DNA of 64,000 bases from Lotus japonicus (lineage: Eukaryota; Streptophyta; Magnoliopsida; Fabales; Fabaceae): the NCBI RefSeq assembly GCF_012489685.1, contig NC_080042.1, positions 36,275,158 to 36,339,157 on the forward strand, in the 5' to 3' direction. This document shows positions 58,780 to 64,000 of the stretch, in pieces. A program made the translations under genes and the position numbers. Positions within the stretch are counted from its first letter, which is position 1, and each line of letters starts with the position of its first letter. The notes beneath the pieces are model-generated. The model worked only from the letters and a program-made list of their open reading frames with translations. It was not told the origin of the DNA and made no database searches.

Positions 58780-60264
58780 TCATACTGGACAAAAGTCCAT
58801 ATTCAGATTTTTCAGTATAAAATTAAATCTATCCTCTGCCAAGGGCTTTGTAAAGATATCTGCCCATTGATGGTCAGTATCAACAAACTTCAGAAGAAGT
58901 ATGCCCTTTTGAACATAATCTCTAATAAAGTGATACTTTACCTCAATGTGTTTTTCCCTTGAGTGTAAGATTGAATTCTTACTGAGTGATATTGCAGCAG
59001 TATTATCACAGTAAATTGGAATATTGCTCTCAAGGATTTGATAATCCTCTAGCTGATGTTTCATCCAGAGCATCTGAGTGCTGAAAATAGCTGCTGAGAT
59101 ATATTCTGCCTCTGCAGTGAATAATGCAATAGTAGACTGCCTCTTGCTTGCCCATGAGACTAAGTTACTCCCAGAAATTGAAAATTTCCAGAAGTACTCT
59201 TTCTTTCAGTTCTATCTCCAGCATAATCAACATCACAGTAAACTGAAAGCTTATACTCTGATGTTTTCTTATCCATCAAACCAAGGTTAGTGGTACCTTT
59301 CAAATATTTGAAAATTCTCTTAACATCAGTTAAGTGAGTTTCTCTTGGATCTGATTGGAAACGAGCACATAAATGTACACTAAACAGAATGTCTGGTCTA
59401 GATGCATTTAAGTATAGAAGTGAACCTATCATACCACGATAGAGCTTCTGACAGACTTTTCCACTGGCATCTTCTTTCTCCAGAATGCATGTAGGATGCA
59501 TATGAGTCTTAGCAATCATTGATTCTGTCATATTGAACTTCTTCAGGAGTTCCTTTGTGTACTTGCTCTGGTGGATGTAAGTTGCTTCTGGTTTTTGATC
59601 AACTTGTATTCCCAGAAAGTACTTGAGTTCACCCATCATACTCATTTCAAATTTAGCCTGCATCATCTCAGAAAATTTCTTGCAAAGAGATGAATTAGCA
59701 GATCAAAATATAATATCATCAACATAAATTTGCACAATTAAGATATCATCTTTGTAAGTTTTGCAAAAGAGAGTTGTATCTACTTTACCTCTTACAAACT
59801 CATTATCCAGAAGGAATGAGCTAAGTCTCTCATACCATGCTCTGGGAGCTTGCTTCAGACCATAGAGAGATTTCTTTAATTTGAAAACATGGCTAGGGTT
59901 CTTCTCATCTTCAAAACCAGGAGGTTGATGCACATACACTTCCTCTAAGATGTATCCATTCAGGAAGACACTTTTAACATCCATCTAATGAAGAATTATG
60001 TTGTGATTCACTGAGAAAGAGATCAGCAGTCTTATAGCTTCCAATCTTGCTACTGGAGCAAATGTTTCAGTATAATCTATCTCTAACTACATCTCCTTTT
60101 TCATTCAGCTTGTTTCTGAAAACCCATTTGGTTCCAATGATGTGAGCACCTTGAGGTTTCTTGATAAGGTTCCAAACATCATTCTTGGAGAATTGATTCA
60201 ATTCTTCTTCCATTGCCAGATTCCAGTCTTTGTCTTGAAGAGCTTCATCAATTGACTTTGGTTC
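58780..60264 (-). pseudogene. Pol of Sirevirus L (RT and RNase H), broken; cut by LTR E
   Basis: RT motifs: MDVKSVFLNGYILEEVYV, KSLYGLKQAPRAWYERL and YVDDIIF (about 59720). RNase H: SVYCDVDYAGDRTERKS, YCDNTAAISLSKN, HIEVKYHFIRDYV, ADIFTKPLAEDRF. Breaks: TAG at about 59985-59987 (Gln in relatives), TGA right after YVDDIIF (59703-59705), and a 1-bp loss near 59165 in the QFLG region. Upstream sequence (DEALQDKDWNLAMEEELNQF) stops at LTR E. Confidence 0.9.
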
Positions 60265-61429
60265 TGTAACACCCCGATTTCGGTGGCGTCACTTTAGTAA
60301 CCAAAAGTAAACTTAATGCGGAAATACGTGAATATTTTTTTTTTTCGATATAATAACTAAGACAAGACTGAATTAAATAAAACCCAAATGCGAAAAGCAA
60401 TAAAACTATTATACAATATATATTTACAACCCCCGCTGTAAGTACCCAACCTCGTCACGAGTAACCTCTAGTGACGGAAAGTAGTAGAAAAGAACGCCCG
60501 TAGGCAAAAGGTATAATCCAAAAGAAAGGTTAGGTGTCTGCAACACTGTCCCTCAAAATAAGAATAAGTCAGCCCAGATGGCCTAAAACAAGACCTCTTA
60601 AGTCCAACCAACTCTCTGTGATTCCCGTAAAGGAACCACACAAAAAGCTATAGGTGGGAAACTACCCTGTCCCCAAAGAAAACAAATGATGTTCAGAGCT
60701 AAGACTCTACTCCTACACTAATCCCATCTCGAGGAGCTCACACCAGCACTAAAACCTACATGCTAGCATGATCGTCGTCCGAATTCGAAATCCAGAACGA
60801 CCTAGTCTATGTACACCATCCGTCCTTCGCTCGCTATCGCGATGCGCTCCTGTTCCAGCATCCCAACTCTAGTTTCCCCCGAAGGGTGAACCGTCGTGAA
60901 CCAGTCCGCCAAAGACATCTGACAAAGGGCGTTTGTCCGCCAAAGCACACACAGAAGACGCGAGGGTCAACTCCAAAGAATTACATAAATAATAGCACCA
61001 ATAGATATAGATAAGAGAATAGCCACTTAGGCTTATAGCTAGGGATAACATCCTAGGGTTGCATATTCCATAATGAACTTAACAGCAATAATAACAATTA
61101 ACATGTTCCAAATAGGATTAACAAATAACAATCACACTCGACAACTAAATCAGTATGCATGAACGCAGGATGATTAGTCAAACAACGTCTCCGACTCTCA
61201 CTCGACACGTCGCCACATGTTCTAGGTAAATTAAAGTCTCTAAAAGCTTACCCTAAGGTAAAGTCGATTTCTGCGACAAAAGACACTCCTTCACATCAAC
61301 ATAGTAACTCATGATGATCTCCGGATCATCCGACTCATCTCAATCCGATGGTCACAACTGCTCAACAAGCAAAGAGTATCACATACTCGGAAACTACCGG
61401 TTTCCCGGACTTATCCCCAGGATAGCCCA

Positions 61430-62215
61430 ACAATTAGGCATGTCAAGTCGATCCAACCCCTTGGGTTGAACATACGGACTCGCACACGCAACTCCCACAA
61501 TTAGGCATGTCGAGTCGATCCAACCCATCGGGATGGGCATACGGACTCGCACACGCAACAAATGACAACGCCAAGTCGATTCACTCAAAGGAGTCGAACA
61601 TACGGACGTTGCGCGTGTCCAATGACTATCGCCGAATCGATCCAATCCATCGGATTGAACATACGGATCCGCGCGAGTCGAAAGGTTATCGCTGAATCGA
61701 TCCAATCCCTCGGATTGAACATACGGATTCACGCGTGCCTGAGTGACTACCGCCGAATCGATCCAATCCATCGGATTGAATATACGGATTCGCGCGTGTC
61801 GAAAAGTTGTCGCTGAATCGATCCAATCCCTCGGATTGAACATACGGATCCACGCGAGGTAAAATGGCAATCGCTGAATCGATCCAATCCCTCTGATTGA
61901 ACATACGGACTCACGCGTGCCTGAGTGACTACCGCCGAATCGATCCAATCCATCGGATTGAAAATACGGATTCGCGCGTGTCGAAAAGTTGTCGCTGAAT
62001 CGATCCAATCCCTCGGATTGAACATACGGATTCACGCGAGGTAAAATGGCGATCGCTGAATCGATCCAATCCCTCGGATTGAACATACGGATTCACGCGT
62101 GCCTGAGTGACCACCGCCGAATCGATCCAATCCATCGGATTGAATATACGGATTCGCGCGTGTCAACAATTATTGCCGAATCGGCCCAACCCGTCGGGTT
62201 TGGACATACGGATTC
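61430..62215 (-). repeat. Minisatellite in LTR E, about 13 units of 58-62 bp
   Basis: Units contain tcgatccaatccatcggattg followed by acatacgga and a variable tail (gcgcgtgtc, gcgtgcctgag, gcgaggtaaaatgg). The caatcc/ggattg arms can pair. Higher-order order of tails (three types in rotation) is visible at 61680-62160. Confidence 0.9.
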
Positions 62216-62247
62216 GCGCCGCACAATCGAAGATACACCCAACAACA

Positions 62248-62315
62248 TAGCTGCTCCAACAGCACAACCACAATAGCTGCTCCAACAGCACAACAACAAA
62301 CGCTGCTCCAACAGC
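62248..62315 (-). repeat. Three units of the B/D-type 26-bp minisatellite in LTR E
   Basis: gctgctccaacagc occurs three times beside the 60-bp array, so E carries both repeat types at the same site. Confidence 0.85.
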
Positions 62316-62984
62316 ACCACAACATCTACATACTCGAAGCCCCTCAACTTTCTCAATGCTGGGATCCGACGACACTTCTCGTTTTCCAAAACCATGATTT
62401 GCATCCAAAGCTTCCTTCCGAGATTATTACCATTACTTAAAGATTTAGAGGTTGTTTAATGTCTTATGAGTTTTCTTTACAAAATAATTATCCTTTTAGT
62501 CTTATCGCGAATCCTATAAGTTCTCGAGATCTCTTAATCCCCAAATGACTCCAGAGAATGTCTCGATCCATACAACACCACAACAAGGCCCGAATCTCAT
62601 TCGTCCTTTCAAGCTTTCTCAAAACTCTCAAAATAAAATCGGCATGACCTGCCCGCTTTTCTCACCGTTCAGAAACTCAGATTATAGTGCTAAAGCAGAA
62701 TTAACTCATCATAATCAATCAACATGTCATATGTCAATATCTTAAGCAATAACCACATAGCACCTAGCATATAAGGCATGCACCACACATCCTAAATTAC
62801 CCAATTAGCACTTAGCATGTCATTCACTCATCAAAAACATTCAGTAGATGCATCATCTACATTGTCAGCCGAAGCCTCAGAAAACATTTTCCAATCACAC
62901 ACAATTCCAGTGCATAAACAGTAAACAATGTCGAAACATCGACCCTAAGCATTAACTAGAGATTCAGTGAGAAGCCCTCACCTT

Positions 62985-64000
62985 AGCCAATTTCCATACT
63001 AAGGTGCAACTCCGATCCGATTACATCTTTATTTGCATATGTTGGCTCGATTCCTCCCATTGTGTAGCTTCGATGCAAGGTGCTTCCGTTCATCGTACGA
63101 AAATCAAGTTTCTGAAACTTGTCGGCGAAGAGTCGCCAGACAAAGTTGCGGCTCACGGGGTTGACGGAGGAACTGTTGCCGGAGACATAAAGGAAGGTTG
63201 TTCCTTCATCCTTTCGCGGCCAGAAACTCAACGGCGCTGTCCGTTTCCCCAAAGAGTCGACGGTTTGCCCAGAAAGTTCAGCCGAAGGTCGACGGTGGTT
63301 GTCGGGGTCGTCGAATAAAATGACCCAAATACGACATTGAAGATAGGGTTTTGCTCTCCTCACGGCAAGGATCGTAGCAGTATCCTCTGTTTTTCCATCG
63401 GTCGCCGGAGTTGACCGGAAAGAGCTCCCGAAGGCGGCAGCGGCGCCGGTCGACGGCGACGGAACGACGATTCGGAATATGGGTTTTGTTGTGGACGTCG
63501 CAAGGGTTCCAACGGTACTAACCTCGCTGTGAACGGAGGTCCGAGTACACCGGAATCGAAGGTCAAAGTTTGCGACGTCGGCGCGTCGTTATGCTCTGTT
63601 TTCACGTCTTGCTTCCTCTGTTTTGCTCACGGTCGCTGGCACGTTTTGGGTTCGTGATGGTGGTTCAGCGGCGGTGGTCGTCCTTGTCGGTGGTGGTGAA
63701 GTAGAAGCACAATGATGATGGCGATGGCTTCACGGCCATGAAGAGAAGGAGGTGATGGTGGTTGGGTTTCCACGGTGGTGCGCGCGTAGGAGGAGAAGGA
63801 GCTCGCAGTGGCGGCAGTTCGGAGTGAAGAAGAACATGGAGGTGGTGCGGCCATGAGAAGGGGCGGTGGTGGCTGGTCTTGGTTGCTTCATGATGATGTT
63901 GTGGGTGGCCATCGGCGGTGGCTTCGTGAGGAAGAAAGAAGAAGAAGACATGATGGTGATGTGTGGGTGCTGAACATGAAGAGGAAGAAAGCACGGTGAT
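62985..64000 (-). other. G+C-rich segment of LTR E unlike the other LTRs
   Basis: Several minus-strand frames are open, e.g. 63363-62983 (126 codons, ending LHLSMEIG and TAA at the junction) and His/Ser/Pro-rich frames at 63627-63994. I recognise no domain. It could be an LTR promoter/leader module or captured host sequence. Confidence 0.4.

Larger units (their letters stand above)
53312..60264 (-). mobile_element. Sirevirus L (Ty1/copia with env-like gene), 3' half
   Basis: Right to left on the minus strand: pol (RT, RNase H), env-like gene, a region with an antisense frame, polypurine tract, 3' LTR. An env-like gene after a copia pol is the mark of the SIRE1/Maximus group. The rest of pol and gag lie beyond LTR E, outside the window. 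All genes are broken. Confidence 0.92.
60265..64000 (-). mobile_element. LTR E: divergent relative of LTRs B-D, running off the window
   Basis: It starts TGTAACACCCCG (plus strand) inside Sirevirus pol and follows LTRs B-D collinearly to about 62984. There, at the point equivalent to the GTGAGG donor-like site, similarity stops. The remaining kilobase (62985-64000) is G+C-rich and unlike the other LTRs. It may be a different U3/R module of the same LTR or captured DNA. Whether E is solo or part of a full element cannot be seen. Confidence 0.8.

Noticed and set aside
61430..62215. Regularly spaced repeats that look like a CRISPR array
   Set aside because: Spacers are not unique, no cas genes occur, the context is a plant LTR, and unit length and tails behave like a minisatellite.
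61394..62404. Long minus-strand open frames with repeated FNPRDWIDSA or YVQSEGLDRF-type peptides
   Set aside because: They arise from the tandem DNA units in several overlapping frames at once; no start context or homology.
1..64000. A complete autonomous retrotransposon in the window
   Set aside because: Every element is truncated by the window, split, a solo LTR, gag-only or broken in pol; none can be complete.

Overview
This is nuclear DNA from a flowering plant, most likely a papilionoid legume (inference from the style of the Sirevirus and chromovirus copies). I see one ordinary host gene, a DYW-type pentatricopeptide repeat (PPR) gene at 30562-33878. Almost everything else is transposable elements nested inside one another. 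I found no rRNA or tRNA genes, no CRISPR array and no bacterial features.

Left part, 1-26696: the right end (26190-26696) is a piece of a Sirevirus LTR. Ty3/gypsy chromovirus A (1-26189, + strand, Tekay/Del-like) apparently inserted into it. A is cut three times: by solo LTR B (1840-5607, TSD tgaac) in its reverse transcriptase, by solo LTR C (10224-14092, TSD gctaa) in its 3' LTR, and by element D (15144-25579, - strand, TSD ctagg) in the same LTR. D has two 3.7-kb LTRs around an intact gag, but protease, reverse transcriptase and most of integrase are gone. Removing C and D gives A an LTR of about 3.85 kb holding a 233-codon stop-free acidic reading frame.

Middle, 26697-34639: a Stowaway-like MITE, an old minus-strand LTR with a SINE in it, a short LTR with a tRNA-Asp-type primer site, a second MITE ending 50 bp before the PPR start codon, then the PPR gene. 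The PPR gene is best modelled with a small first exon (transit peptide), a 74-bp intron and one long exon, about 1080 aa.

Right-middle, 34640-53311: copia element H (- strand) is split by G (35152-36742, a gag-only element) and by F (36874-41503, a Reina-like gypsy element without an integrase core). Then follow a solo-like LTR, a Mutator-like foldback MITE with a 9-bp TSD, a Transposase_24-like relic, the 3' end of a Sirevirus-like element with several polypurine tracts, a broken Transposase_28-type (putative gypsy) gene, a copia 5' LTR with primer site, and a gypsy LTR with primer site.

Right end, 53312-64000: Sirevirus L (- strand) with 3' LTR, polypurine tract, a decayed antisense reading frame, a broken env-like gene and a broken pol. 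Its pol is cut at 60264/60265 by LTR E, a distant relative of LTRs B-D that runs off the window.

The points most worth following up are in the long LTR family (A-E). It carries an LTR-encoded ORF, a 78-bp exon-like block whose length is kept while its sequence differs, and a hypervariable minisatellite at one fixed site. Two unrelated lineages (D and G) also show the same gag-plus-integrase-tail structure.
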